Shown here: one piece after another, positions 34,340 to 43,122 of the stretch
Layout: the number at the start of each line of letters is the position of its first letter
Position numbering within the stretch: the first letter of the stretch is position 1
Origin: Amnibacterium sp. CER49
Lineage (GTDB): Bacteria > Actinomycetota > Actinomycetes > Actinomycetales > Microbacteriaceae
DNA: 64,000 bases
Assembly: GCF_029846255.1 (NCBI RefSeq)
Contig: NZ_JARVWQ010000002.1
Coordinates: forward strand, 992,001-1,056,000
Direction: 5' to 3'
Made by a program: the position numbers and the translations under genes
Notes under the pieces: generated by a model
Seen by the model: the letters and a program-made list of their open reading frames with translations, nothing else
Told to the model about the DNA's origin: nothing
Databases searched by the model: none

Positions 34340-37153
34340 TCAGCCGGCCCACGCCATCGGGGCGGCGCCGCACGCGGCCATCTCGCGCTCCCCGCGGGTG
34401 CGGAGCTCGCCGCCTGCCATGATCCGCGTGCGCGCGGCCTGGTAGCGGGCGCCCTGCGACTCGAGCCGGTCGGCGATGGCGGGGAGGCGGTCCCGCTCGG
34501 CGACCAGCGCCTCGGCACGCTCGAGGAGCGTCGACGCGACGACGTTCGGGGCGACCGCCGGTCGCGCCAGGGAGATGCGCTCCGCGGTCTCCGGAGCTCC
34601 GGCCAGCACCGCCGCCTCGGCCCGGAGCGCCGCGTACCAGGGGCGCCAGATCGCGCCGTACCACTTGTCCCACCGCGCAGGGCTGTCGAGCGTGCCGGCG
34701 TGCGCCTCCTTCGCCCTGCCTTCGTGCAGGAGGGCGAGTACCCGGAAGCCGAGGACTTCGAAGTTGTCCGACGTCCAGGTCGTGTCCGCGAGCGCACGGA
34801 GGACCTCGAGCCAGCGCTGCTCGCCCCCGGCGTCGGCGGCGAGCCGCGCCGCGTTGGCCGCTGCGGCGGCGGACGGCGCGAGGTTGTGCACGATGGGCCG
34901 CCCGGCGCGCTCCCAGCCGTCGAGGAAGCGCTCGCCGAGCCGGAGGCAGCCGGACAGGTCCCCCTGCACCCAGTTCACGAGCATCGCCCGCGGGGTAGCG
35001 AGGTGCGGCTCGAGAGCGTGGTACGGCAGGTCCAGCAGGCGACGCGCGAGCCGCTCGGCTCCGACGAGATCGCCGATGCCGACGGCGCACTCGGTCGCCA
35101 TCTGGAGCGCGTCGGTGAGCTCGATCCCGGTCTCCGGCACGACCCCGAGAGGCGCGAGCACGTCCTCGCGCGCCGCGGCTGCGTCGAAGGCGCCGCGGAG
35201 GTCGCCCTGCACGAGCCGCGCTGCGCAGGCGGTATCGAGTGACGCGCTCCATCCGACCCGGTCGTCGAGGCGCTCGAACTCCGTGGCGAGCGCGAGAGCC
35301 TGACGGATCTTCGCCGGGTCCTCGTCGGCCTCGGCCATCAGCCGCGCCGCGGCGACGCGGGCCGTGGCCCGGTCGCTGCCCGCGCCGATCGAGGCGGCCT
35401 CGTCGAGCAGGGCCACCGCGGCCTGGTCCTCCGGCACGGTCGTGAGGATGCCCTGGAACCGCCGGATGGTCTCACCGCTCCGCGCGAGCTGGATGACCGC
35501 CTCCTCGAGCCGCCCGGCCTCCACGAAGGCGGGAGCCGCGAGACGCCGCAGGCGGAGCGCGGAGTCGCCGAACTGCCTCGCCTCGGCGGCACCGGCCGCT
35601 GCGGCGTACGCGGTGGCGCGGATGAGGGCGTCGTCAGCCAGCGACGCGGCCTGCTCGAAGCGGCGCTGCGCCTCGCCGGGCATGCCGCGCGCGAAGGCGA
35701 GCCGGGCGAACCGTGCGGCGAGGTCACAGGCCACGCCGCGGTCGGCGTCGGCCAGGGACCCGACGAGGGCGGCACGCACCTCGTCCACCAGGGCGTCGAC
35801 GTCGCGCATCCAGGTCTCGGCGTCGGCGGTGCGACCCTCGAGCGCCTCTGCCTGGGCGCGGCACCAGGCGAGATGGGCGGAGCGGACGGCGTCCCGCTCG
35901 CCCGCCGCCTCGAGGCGCTCGGCGCCGTACTGCCTGATGGTCTCGAGGGCGCGGTAGCGGGTCGCGCCCGGCGCGTGGACGGCGTCGAGCAGGCTCCCGT
36001 CGACGAGCGCGGCGAGGACAGCGGGGACCGCTGCCCCCCGCACACCGGGAAGCGCCGCGGACACGGCCACGGCGGACGCGGCCGTGAACGGGGAGGCGAA
36101 CACGGTCACGCGTCGGAGCACCGCCCGCTCACCCGGGCCGAGCAGGTCGTGGCTCCAGTCGAGCGTGGCGCGGAGCGACCGGTGCCGCGCATCGGTTCGG
36201 GCCCCGCCGGTGAGGACGGCGAGCCGGTCGCCGAGCGCCGCTTCCAACCCGTCGAGCCCGAGCGAGGGAAGGCGGGCGGCCGCGAGCTCGATCGCGAGCG
36301 CGACGCCCTCGAGGGCCTCGCAGACGCGGCTGACGCGCTCCCGATCGGTGTCGGTCACGGCCGCGCCGGCCGCGCGCGCACGCGCCTCGAACAGCGCGGC
36401 CGCGTCGCCCTGCTCGCCGGTCGAGAGGCCGGGAACGGGGAGGACCCACTCGAACGGCACGGCGAGCCGGGTTCGGCTGGTCGCGAGGACGGTCAGGCCG
36501 GCGCAGGCGGCGAGCAGTCGCTCGAGCAGCTCGGCGACAGGATCGAGCAGGTGCTCGCAGTTGTCCAGGACGAGCAGCGCGGTGCGCGTGGTGAGCCAGG
36601 CCTCCAGGGCGTCGACGGCCGGGCGCCCCTGGCGCTCCTGGACGCCGAGGCGCTCCGCCACGCTGGGCGCGAGCCGGTCGGGGTCGGTGAGCGGCACGAG
36701 GTCGACGATCCACGCGCCGTCCGGGTAGCGATCGGCGAGATCGGCCGCGACGCTGAAGGCGAGCCGCGTCTTCCCGACACCGCCCGGGCCGAGCGCGGTG
36801 ACGAGCCGGTGCTCGGCGAGCGCCGTGGCGAGCGCCTCGCGCTCGACGGCGCGCCCGACGAACGAGGTCAGGGTGGAGGCCACGCGCGGGCGGGCGGCGG
36901 GCGCCTGCTCGATCGGGCCGAGCACGGCGAGCGCCCGCCGGTCACGGGCGCCGGTCTTGCGGAGCAGGGACGCGATGTGGCTCTCCACCGTGCGCACCGA
37001 GATGAAGAGACGCTCCGCGATCTCGGCGTTCGTCGCGTGGCCGACGAGCGCCGCGAGCACCTCCTGCTCGCGGGGCGAGATCGCCTCCTGGACGCCGCCG
37101 GTCGTCACATCCGCCGATCCTGCCCCGATCGGCGGCGGCGGAACAGTGGTCAC
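34340..37153 (-). CDS. LuxR-type transcriptional regulator with NTPase and helical repeats
   Basis: A 937-residue regulator. An N-terminal LuxR helix-turn-helix (about 26-78, EIAERLFISVRTVESHI) is followed by a P-loop NTPase (Walker A GPGGVGKTR at 122-130, Walker B LLVLDNCEHLL) and a long helical C-terminal region of about 500 residues. The HTH is N-terminal, unlike MalT-type regulators. Such proteins sense a ligand through the helical repeats and hydrolyse ATP to switch. GTG at 37153 overlaps the stop of the 57-codon upstream gene by 4 bases (GTGA). That coupling favours it over GTG at 37108. Targets unknown. Confidence 0.85.
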   Translation of the reverse strand: MTTVPPPPIGAGSADVTTGGVQEAISPREQEVLAALVGHATNAEIAERLFISVRTVESHIASLLRKTGARDRRALAVLGPIEQAPAARPRVASTLTSFVGRAVEREALATALAEHRLVTALGPGGVGKTRLAFSVAADLADRYPDGAWIVDLVPLTDPDRLAPSVAERLGVQERQGRPAVDALEAWLTTRTALLVLDNCEHLLDPVAELLERLLAACAGLTVLATSRTRLAVPFEWVLPVPGLSTGEQGDAAALFEARARAAGAAVTDTDRERVSRVCEALEGVALAIELAAARLPSLGLDGLEAALGDRLAVLTGGARTDARHRSLRATLDWSHDLLGPGERAVLRRVTVFASPFTAASAVAVSAALPGVRGAAVPAVLAALVDGSLLDAVHAPGATRYRALETIRQYGAERLEAAGERDAVRSAHLAWCRAQAEALEGRTADAETWMRDVDALVDEVRAALVGSLADADRGVACDLAARFARLAFARGMPGEAQRRFEQAASLADDALIRATAYAAAAGAAEARQFGDSALRLRRLAAPAFVEAGRLEEAVIQLARSGETIRRFQGILTTVPEDQAAVALLDEAASIGAGSDRATARVAAARLMAEADEDPAKIRQALALATEFERLDDRVGWSASLDTACAARLVQGDLRGAFDAAAAREDVLAPLGVVPETGIELTDALQMATECAVGIGDLVGAERLARRLLDLPYHALEPHLATPRAMLVNWVQGDLSGCLRLGERFLDGWERAGRPIVHNLAPSAAAAANAARLAADAGGEQRWLEVLRALADTTWTSDNFEVLGFRVLALLHEGRAKEAHAGTLDSPARWDKWYGAIWRPWYAALRAEAAVLAGAPETAERISLARPAVAPNVVASTLLERAEALVAERDRLPAIADRLESQGARYQAARTRIMAGGELRTRGEREMAACGAAPMAWAG

Positions 37154-37323
37154 GCAGTGGCGGCGGAGGGCTGCTCGACGACGGGGCCACGGTGACCCCG
37201 CAGCGCGGTCCGGATGCGGGCGACGAGCGAGGCGCCCCGGCGCCGCTCGACGCGGACGGTCGCGACGCGGTCCGCCTGCAGGCGGCGGGCGAAGTCGGTG
37301 TGGAGGGCGGTGGGCTGGAACAT
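37150..37323 (-). CDS. small protein upstream of LuxR regulator (57 aa)
   Basis: A 57-codon frame starting with ATG at 37323 with an excellent GAAGGAG ribosome site 6 bases upstream. The product (MFQPTALHTDFARRLQADRV, then TVRVERRRGASLVARIRTAL) is basic and probably helical, with no Cys and no membrane segment. Its TGA overlaps the GTG of the regulator gene. The coupling supports a functional pairing, perhaps as a small modulator or simply a leader that sets translation of the regulator. Confidence 0.65.
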   Translation of the reverse strand: MFQPTALHTDFARRLQADRVATVRVERRRGASLVARIRTALRGHRGPVVEQPSAATA

Positions 37324-37419
37324 GATCGGCTCCTTCGGTGGATCGGAACGCCGAAAGCGTCGTCCGCCGACGGTCCGCTGCCATCCGTGCCGACCACGGA
37401 GACGCCCACCGAATCCCGC

Positions 37420-37443
37420 ACTCGGTGGTCCACTCGGTGGTCC
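37420..37443. repeat. tandem 12-bp repeat, candidate operator
   Basis: ACTCGGTGGTCC occurs twice in tandem (37420-37431 and 37432-37443). A divergent half-site CCACCGAAT lies at 37407-37415, so read together they form an inverted arrangement. They lie about 85-120 bases upstream of the start of the 57-codon gene. The rest of 37324-37509 shows no gene. Confidence 0.5.
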
Positions 37444-37509
37444 GCACGGACGCGCCGTCCGCGCTGCGGGTGCCGATCCGCCGATCCTCCGAAGGACCCG
37501 GGCTGACCG

Positions 37510-38286
37510 TCACCGCTTGACCGTGAGCGGGCCCTTCGCCACCTTGTGGGCCGCGGCCTGCGCGAGCGGCCGGACGGTCACGAGGTCGAGGTTCACGTGC
37601 GGGGGCAGCTCGAGGGCGTGGACGATCGCCTCGGCGACGTCATCCGCGGAGAGCGGGTCGGGCACGTCCAGGTAGACGGCGTCGGCCCGCGCCTGGTCGC
37701 CGCCGAACCGCTTCAGCGAGAACTCCTCGGTGCGCACCATGCCGGGTGCGATGTCGACGACGCGGATCGGCTCGCCCGCCAGCTCGAGGCGCAGCACGTT
37801 CACGAGCGCCCGCTCGGCGAACTTCGCCGCGTTGTACCCGCCGCCGCCCTCGTAGCCGACCTGGGCCGCCGTCGACGTGACCGTCACGATGTCGGCGACG
37901 CCCGACGCCTCTGCGGCGTCGCGGAGCATCGGCAGCAGCGCGCTCGTGACCCGCTTCGTGGCGATCACGTTCACCTCGTACATCCAGCGCCAGTCGTCGA
38001 TGCTGCCGTGCTCGACGGAGTCGGCACCGCGCGCCCCGCCCGCGTTGTTCACGAGCGCGCCGGCACCGCCGCCGGCCTCGAGCTCCGCGACGAGGCGGGC
38101 CACGTCGTCGTCGCTCGTGAGGTCGGCGACCACGACCTCGCAGCCGGTCTCCTCCGCGAGCGACCGCAGGCGGTCCTCGCGCCGCGCCACCGCCGTCACC
38201 GGGCGCCCGTGCGCCCGGAGCAGGCGCACCGTCGCCGCCCCGATGCCGGAGCTCGCCCCCGTCACCACCACCCGTGTGTCCGTCAT
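37510..38286 (-). CDS. short-chain dehydrogenase/reductase (YdfG-like)
   Basis: A 258-residue SDR. It has the cofactor loop TGASSGIG (9-16), RR at 35-36 after the second strand suggesting NADP(H), NNAG at 80-83, the Ser-Tyr-Lys set around VTSTAAQ and Tyr151/Lys155, and PGMVRTE. This is close to YdfG-type 3-hydroxy acid/serine dehydrogenases, which reduce small oxo acids. Start ATG at 38286 agrees with the conserved N-terminus MTDTRVVVTGASSGIG. Confidence 0.88.
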   Translation of the reverse strand: MTDTRVVVTGASSGIGAATVRLLRAHGRPVTAVARREDRLRSLAEETGCEVVVADLTSDDDVARLVAELEAGGGAGALVNNAGGARGADSVEHGSIDDWRWMYEVNVIATKRVTSALLPMLRDAAEASGVADIVTVTSTAAQVGYEGGGGYNAAKFAERALVNVLRLELAGEPIRVVDIAPGMVRTEEFSLKRFGGDQARADAVYLDVPDPLSADDVAEAIVHALELPPHVNLDLVTVRPLAQAAAHKVAKGPLTVKR

Positions 38287-38392
38287 GGCGCCATCGAAGC
38301 AGCCGGCCGCCGAGCGTTCCCCGCGCCGACGCGTGCGTGCCGCCCGTTACCGCATGTGTCGCCGACCCGTTGCTGGTGCCGGCGGGCCTCCC

Positions 38393-38398
38393 TAGCCT
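38393..38398 (+). promoter_or_regulatory. -10 hexamer (TAGCCT) of metY
   Basis: TAGCCT ends 7 bases before the metY ATG, leaving no room for a leader riboswitch. Confidence 0.5.
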
Positions 38399-38405
38399 CA
38401 CCGCC

Positions 38406-39725
38406 ATGACCGAGTCCTCCTGGCACTTCGAGACCGAGCAGATCCACGCGGGGGCCGCACCCGACCCCGTCACGAACGCGCGGGCGACGCCCATCTACAA
38501 GACGACCTCGTACGTCTTCAACTCCGCGGACCACGCGAAGAACCTGTTCGCGCTCGCCGAGTTCGGCAACATCTACAGCCGCATCCAGAACCCCACGCAG
38601 GCGGTCGTCGAGGAGCGCATCGCGGCGCTCGAGGGCGGCACGGCGGCGCTGCTGCTCGCGTCCGGGCAGGCGGCGACGACCTACGCGGTGCTGAACATCG
38701 CGGGCGCCGGCGACCACATCGTCTCGTCGAGCTCGATCTACGGCGGCACCTACAACCTCTTCGAGTACACGCTGAAGAAGCTCGGCATCGACGTCACCTT
38801 CGTCGAGGACCAGGACGACCCGGAGGCGTGGCGCTCGGCGGTGCGCCCGAACACGAAGCTGTTCTTCGCGGAGACGATCGGCAACCCGCGCATCAATGTC
38901 CTCGACATCGAGTCCGTCGCGGCCGTCGCGCACGAGCACGACCTGCCGCTGATCGTCGACAACACGATCGCGACGCCGTACCTCATCCGCCCGTTCGCGC
39001 ACGGGGCCGACATCGTCGTGCACTCCGCCACGAAGTTCCTCGGCGGCCACGGCACGGTGGTCGCGGGCGCGATCGTCGACGGCGGCCGCTTCAAGTGGAG
39101 CGAGCACGTGGAGCGGTTCCCCGGCCTCACCGAGCCGGACCCGTCGTACCACGGCGCCTCGTACACGACCGCGGTCGGCGACGGGATCGCCTACGTCATC
39201 AAGGCGCGCGTGCAGCTGCTCCGCGACGTCGGCGCCGCGGTCTCGCCCGACACGGCGTTCACGCTGCTGCAGGGCATCGAGACGCTCTCGCTCCGCATCG
39301 AGCGGCACGTGCAGAACGCGCAGGAGATCGCCGAGTGGCTCGAGGACCGCGACGACGTCGCGAGCGTCAACTACTCGGGCCTCCCGTCGAGCCGGTGGTA
39401 CGCCGCCGCGAACCGGTACGCCCCGAAGGGCGTCGGCGCGGTGCTGTCGTTCGAGCTGAAGGGCGGCGTCGACGCCGGCCGCCGGTTCGTCGAGAGCCTC
39501 ACGCTGTTCAGCCACCTCGCGAACATCGGCGACGTGCGCTCGCTCGTCATCCACCCCGCCTCGACGACGCACTCGCAGCTCACCCCCGAGCAGCAGCTGA
39601 CGAGCGGCGTCACGCCGGGCCTCGTGCGGCTCTCGGTCGGGCTCGAGCACGTCGACGACCTGAAGGCCGACCTCGATGCGGGTCTGAAGGCCGCGCGCTC
39701 CTTCCAGGAGACCGCGGTCCAGTAA
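38406..39725 (+). CDS. metY: O-acetylhomoserine aminocarboxypropyltransferase (sulfhydrylase)
   Basis: A 439-residue PLP enzyme of the Cys/Met gamma-family. It makes homocysteine from O-acetylhomoserine and sulfide, or cysteine from O-acetylserine. It opens with [14 protein letters not shown], a strong MetY signature, and has the PLP Lys in [24 protein letters not shown] and [14 protein letters not shown] are also characteristic. The length exceeds MetB/MetC enzymes by 40-50 residues, as expected for MetY. It is followed by a terminator and then metX, its substrate supplier. Confidence 0.95.
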   Translation: MTESSWHFETEQIHAGAAPDPVTNARATPIYKTTSYVFNSADHAKNLFALAEFGNIYSRIQNPTQAVVEERIAALEGGTAALLLASGQAATTYAVLNIAGAGDHIVSSSSIYGGTYNLFEYTLKKLGIDVTFVEDQDDPEAWRSAVRPNTKLFFAETIGNPRINVLDIESVAAVAHEHDLPLIVDNTIATPYLIRPFAHGADIVVHSATKFLGGHGTVVAGAIVDGGRFKWSEHVERFPGLTEPDPSYHGASYTTAVGDGIAYVIKARVQLLRDVGAAVSPDTAFTLLQGIETLSLRIERHVQNAQEIAEWLEDRDDVASVNYSGLPSSRWYAAANRYAPKGVGAVLSFELKGGVDAGRRFVESLTLFSHLANIGDVRSLVIHPASTTHSQLTPEQQLTSGVTPGLVRLSVGLEHVDDLKADLDAGLKAARSFQETAVQ

Positions 39726-39740
39726 TCGCTCCGGCACGGA

Positions 39741-39771
39741 GGCGCTCCCGTCGTAACACGGCGGGAGCGCC
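39741..39771 (+). terminator. terminator between metY and metX
   Basis: A perfect 10-bp stem (39741-39750 with 39762-39771) with an 11-base loop, followed by TTCGTCC, lies 15 bases after the metY stop. Confidence 0.75.
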
Positions 39772-39800
39772 TTCGTCCGCCCACCCATACTGGCGAGGAC

Positions 39801-41000
39801 ATGGACTGGCAGACGTCGGAGGACTCCGAGGCGGCACGCCCGGTCACCGACCGCGACGCCCGGGCCCTCATCGGCAAGCCGCCCGCGAGCGGCGCGTGGC
39901 GGGAGGGCGACCCGGTCGGCGACCGGCGCTTCGTCGCCACGGGTCCGCTCGCGCTCGAGACGGGTGCGACGCTGCCGGCCGTCCGGATCGCGTACGAGAC
40001 GTGGGGGCGCCTCTCCCCCGCCCGCGACAACGCGGTGCTCGTGCTGCACGCCCTCACCGGCGACGCGCACGTCGTCGGCTCTGCGGGGCCGGGCCAGCCG
40101 ACCGCCGGCTGGTGGGAGGGGATGGTCGGCCCCGGCGCGCCGATCGACACCGAGCGGTGGTTCGTCGTCGCGCCGAACATCCTGGGCGGCTGCCAGGGCA
40201 CGACCGGTCCGGCATCGCTCGGGCCGTCGCTCACCGAGTGGGGCGGCCGCTTCCCGTACCTCACGATCCGGGACCAGGTCGCGGCGCAGGTCGCCTTCTC
40301 CGACCGGCTCGGCATCGACGTCTGGGCCGCGGTGGTCGGCGGCTCGATGGGCGGCATGCACGCGCTCGAGTGGGCGGTCGGGCATCCCGACCGGCTCGCG
40401 CGGGCGGCGGTGCTCGCGGCGCCCCCCGTGTCGACGGCCGATCAGGTCGCGCTCAACTCGGTGCAGGTCGAGGCCGTGCGGAGCGACCCGCTGTTCCGTG
40501 GAGGCGACTACTACGCCCGCGTCGAAGGGCCGCACCGGGGGCTCGCGCTCGCGCGCCGCATGGCGCTGCTCAACTACCGCAGCCGCGACGAGCTGAACGA
40601 GCGGTTCGGCCGCTCCTGGCAGAGCGGGGTGTCGCCGCTCGGGTCCGGCGGCCGGTTCGCGGTCGAGTCGTACCTCGACTTCCACGGCAACCGCTTCCCC
40701 CGGCGCTTCGACGCGAACAGCTACATCCGGCTCGTCGACGCGATGAGCTCGCACGACGTGGGCCGCGGCCGCGGCGGCGTCGAGGCCGCGCTCGCGGCGG
40801 TGCGCGCGCCGATGCTCGTGCTCGGCATCGACACCGACCGCCTCTACCCCCTCGAGGGCCAGCGGGTGATCGCGGGCGCGGTGCCGACCGCGCTCGACGG
40901 CCGCGAGCCGACGGTGCTCGAGTCGCCGTTCGGGCACGACGCGTTCCTCATCGAGCGCGACGCCGTCGGCGCGGCGATCGTCCGCCTGCTCGCCACCTGA
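39801..41000 (+). CDS. metX: homoserine O-acetyltransferase
   Basis: A 399-residue alpha/beta-hydrolase-fold enzyme that acylates homoserine for methionine synthesis. It has the nucleophile elbow GGSMGGMHALEW (Ser), Asp in GIDTDRLYPL and His in SPFGHDAFL. NILGGCQGTTGP is a family hallmark. ATG at 39801 gives a typical length. With metY upstream this makes a two-gene direct-sulfhydrylation route from homoserine to homocysteine. Confidence 0.95.
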   Translation: MDWQTSEDSEAARPVTDRDARALIGKPPASGAWREGDPVGDRRFVATGPLALETGATLPAVRIAYETWGRLSPARDNAVLVLHALTGDAHVVGSAGPGQPTAGWWEGMVGPGAPIDTERWFVVAPNILGGCQGTTGPASLGPSLTEWGGRFPYLTIRDQVAAQVAFSDRLGIDVWAAVVGGSMGGMHALEWAVGHPDRLARAAVLAAPPVSTADQVALNSVQVEAVRSDPLFRGGDYYARVEGPHRGLALARRMALLNYRSRDELNERFGRSWQSGVSPLGSGGRFAVESYLDFHGNRFPRRFDANSYIRLVDAMSSHDVGRGRGGVEAALAAVRAPMLVLGIDTDRLYPLEGQRVIAGAVPTALDGREPTVLESPFGHDAFLIERDAVGAAIVRLLAT

Positions 41001-41054
41001 GCCGCGCCCCCGTTCCGGTCGTTCCCGCGCCCCCATCCGCCCCCCGGATCCCCA

Positions 41055-41060
41055 TACGAT
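41055..41060 (+). promoter_or_regulatory. -10 hexamer (TACGAT) of signalling module
   Basis: TACGAT lies 47 bases upstream of the ATG at 41108, in the centre of a short inverted repeat CCCCAT-ACG-ATGGGG. The first response regulator gene therefore probably has a leader of about 40 bases, unlike many genes in this window. Confidence 0.45.
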
Positions 41061-41107
41061 GGGGGCGGCGCGGGGCGTCCCCGGCGCGATCGGGTGGGAA
41101 GGCAGCG

Positions 41108-41773
41108 ATGACGGCAGCGAACGCGGAGGCGCGCTCCCGGGTGCGGGTCGCCCTCGTCGACGAGCACCAGCTGCTCGTGGAGGGACTCGCCGCGAGGCTG
41201 TCCGGCTCGCGCTCGCGCATCGACGTCGTCGCGGCCCTCACGAGCTGGGAGGCGCTGCTCGCGCACCCCGAGTTCCCGGTCGACGTCGTCGTGGTCGAGT
41301 ACGGCCTCGAGGACGGCGTGCCGTTCGACGCGAAGCTGCGCTCGCTGCGCGCCGCGAACGTCCCCGCGGTGGCGCTCAGCCGCCACGGCGACGGCCCCAC
41401 CGTGCACGCCGCCGTGCTCGCGGGCGCGCAGGCGTTCGTGGCGAAGAACGAGTCGGGCGACGAGCTCGTCGCCGCGATCCACGACGTCGCCGCCGGTCGG
41501 GAGCACCGCTCGCTCGCCGTGCAGGCCGCGCTCGACGCCTACGCGAACCGCGCCGACCCGAGCCTCGGCCGGCAGGAGCTCATGGCGCTGCAGCTCTACG
41601 CGGGCGGCCGCAGCGTGCACGAGGTGGCGCAGCACATGGCGACCACCGACCAGACGGCGAAGAGCTACATCAAGCGCGGCCGGCGCAAGTACCGCGCCGC
41701 CGGCGTCGACCTCGGCACGAAGCTGCTGCTGCGCCGCCATGCGATCCGGGAAGGCTGGATCCAGCCGGACTGA
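41108..41773 (+). CDS. response regulator with Glu at the phospho-acceptor site
   Basis: A 221-residue NarL-type protein: receiver domain (about 10-130), then a LuxR-like HTH (about 155-215, DQTAKSYIKRGRRKYRAAGV). Compared with the paralog at 44495, the phospho-acceptor Asp59 aligns with Glu64 (VVVVEYGLEDG). The acidic pair (Asp18-Glu19), Ser91 and Lys113 are kept. Glu at this site often mimics phosphorylation, so it may be constitutively active or work without a kinase. GGAAGG lies 4-5 bases before the ATG. Confidence 0.85.
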   Translation: MTAANAEARSRVRVALVDEHQLLVEGLAARLSGSRSRIDVVAALTSWEALLAHPEFPVDVVVVEYGLEDGVPFDAKLRSLRAANVPAVALSRHGDGPTVHAAVLAGAQAFVAKNESGDELVAAIHDVAAGREHRSLAVQAALDAYANRADPSLGRQELMALQLYAGGRSVHEVAQHMATTDQTAKSYIKRGRRKYRAAGVDLGTKLLLRRHAIREGWIQPD

Positions 41774-41804
41774 TACCGCTCCGGTGCCCCTGGAGTCAAG
41801 GGCG

Positions 41805-41835
41805 GCGCCGCGGAAGTCCGGTGTCGCCGCGGCGC
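41805..41835 (+). terminator. candidate attenuator hairpin downstream of response regulator
   Basis: A 9-bp stem (41805-41813 with 41827-41835) with a 13-base loop lies between the pseudo-receiver gene and the kinase gene. It may partly uncouple their expression. Confidence 0.4.
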
Positions 41836-41868
41836 GGCACCCCGTGAACGGGCGCCCCCCGTGCTTCC

Positions 41869-43122
41869 ATGACGCTCGCCCGCCGGCCCTCGGCGGATCT
41901 CCCCACGCGAAGCGCGGAAGTCATGGAACGCATCCTCAAGCAGCGCGACCGGCTGCTGGCCCTGAGCGCCCGGCTCATCGGGCTCACCTCCACGGCGGTC
42001 GCCCTGGTGCTGCTCGTCGCGGGCGGCGCCCTCCCCCTGGCGCTGGTCTGCCTGCCGCTGCTCGCCCTGCTCGGCTTCACCCAGTACCGGATGGGGGCCT
42101 CGAAGGACCTCGGCTGGCCGCTCGCGTCGATCCTCACCGGGCTCGTCACGATCGTCGCCGTGCGCCTTTCGTCGATCGGCGCGTTCGCGTTCCTGCTCGG
42201 CACGCCCGCCCCGACGCTGCAGCCCGGCGTCGCGGAGGCCATCCGCGTGCTCGCCGCCTGCTCGCTGCCCGCGGCCGCCATCCTGCTCACGATCGGCCTC
42301 GGCCGGATGATCGTGCTCCTCGGGGCGTTCGCCGCCACCATGATCACGGTCGTCGCCGTGCTCGCCGACGACGCCTCGCTCGGCATCGTGCTGCTCTCGA
42401 CGCTCTGCGGCTGGTGCGGCCTCGCCGTGGTCGGCTCGGTGCTCTCCGCCGGCCTGCTCCGGGCCGCGCGCCGCGTGTCGTCCATCGGCCGCGCGCACCG
42501 CAGCGAGCGGCAGGCGAGCGAGACCGAGGCGCAGCGCCGCCAGGGTGCCCGCCTCCTCCACGACACCGTGCTCGCCACCCTCACGCTGCTCGCCCACTCC
42601 GGCGTCGGCGTCTCCCGCGAGGCGCTGCGCCGGCAGGCCGGCGACGACGCCCGCCTGCTGCGTCAGCTGCGCCTGTCGCCGACCGCGCTGACGATGGGCA
42701 CCGAGACCACCGAGCGCACGGCGACCGGCAGCACGACCGTGAAGAAGCAGGGCGGCAGCATCGAGACCGTGCGCAAGCGCTTCGCGCGCCTCGGCCTCGA
42801 TGTCAGCTGGCACGGCGCCGTCGAGCTCGAGCTGCCCCCCGCACGGCTCGAGGCCTTCCTCATGGCCGTCTCCGAGTGCCTCGAGAACGTGCGCCGCCAC
42901 TCCGGCGTGAACGAGGCGCACGTCACGATCACCGACGACGAGGCCACGGTCCGTGCCCTCGTCACCGACAACGGTGTCGGTTTCGTCCCCGCCGACGTGC
43001 CGCAGGGCAAGCTCGGCTACCGCGAGTCGATCGTCGGCCGCCTCGAGGAGGTCGGGGGCACCGCCCGCGTGTTCTCCGCCGAGGGGTCCGGCACGACCGT
43101 CGTCCTGGAGGTGCCCCGGTGA
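41869..43122 (+). CDS. membrane histidine kinase (HisKA_3-like)
   Basis: A 417-residue sensor with about five to six membrane helices (about 35-195). The cytoplasmic part has the H-box GARLLHDTVLATL with His231, an N-box SECLENVRRHSG (Asn340) and G-boxes DNGVGF (367-372) and GSGTTVVLEV. These are the conserved elements of NarL-partner kinases. ATG at 41869 is the first plausible start; ATG at 41923 with GGAAG 3 bases upstream is also possible. It overlaps the next gene by GTGA. Confidence 0.88.
   Translation: MTLARRPSADLPTRSAEVMERILKQRDRLLALSARLIGLTSTAVALVLLVAGGALPLALVCLPLLALLGFTQYRMGASKDLGWPLASILTGLVTIVAVRLSSIGAFAFLLGTPAPTLQPGVAEAIRVLAACSLPAAAILLTIGLGRMIVLLGAFAATMITVVAVLADDASLGIVLLSTLCGWCGLAVVGSVLSAGLLRAARRVSSIGRAHRSERQASETEAQRRQGARLLHDTVLATLTLLAHSGVGVSREALRRQAGDDARLLRQLRLSPTALTMGTETTERTATGSTTVKKQGGSIETVRKRFARLGLDVSWHGAVELELPPARLEAFLMAVSECLENVRRHSGVNEAHVTITDDEATVRALVTDNGVGFVPADVPQGKLGYRESIVGRLEEVGGTARVFSAEGSGTTVVLEVPR

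Noticed and set aside
37108-37135. Inverted repeat CCGCCGATC/GATCGGCGG as an operator for the LuxR regulator with start at 37108
   Set aside because: The 4-base overlap with the upstream 57-codon gene makes 37153 the better start, so this repeat probably lies inside the coding region.
38287-38405. A SAM or other riboswitch upstream of metY
   Set aside because: The predicted transcript starts at the metY start codon and no leader remains; no conserved helices seen.
41050-41066. CCCCAT-ACG-ATGGGG as a terminator after metX
   Set aside because: The loop would be three bases with a -10 hexamer at its centre, so the promoter reading is preferred; a terminator role is not excluded.
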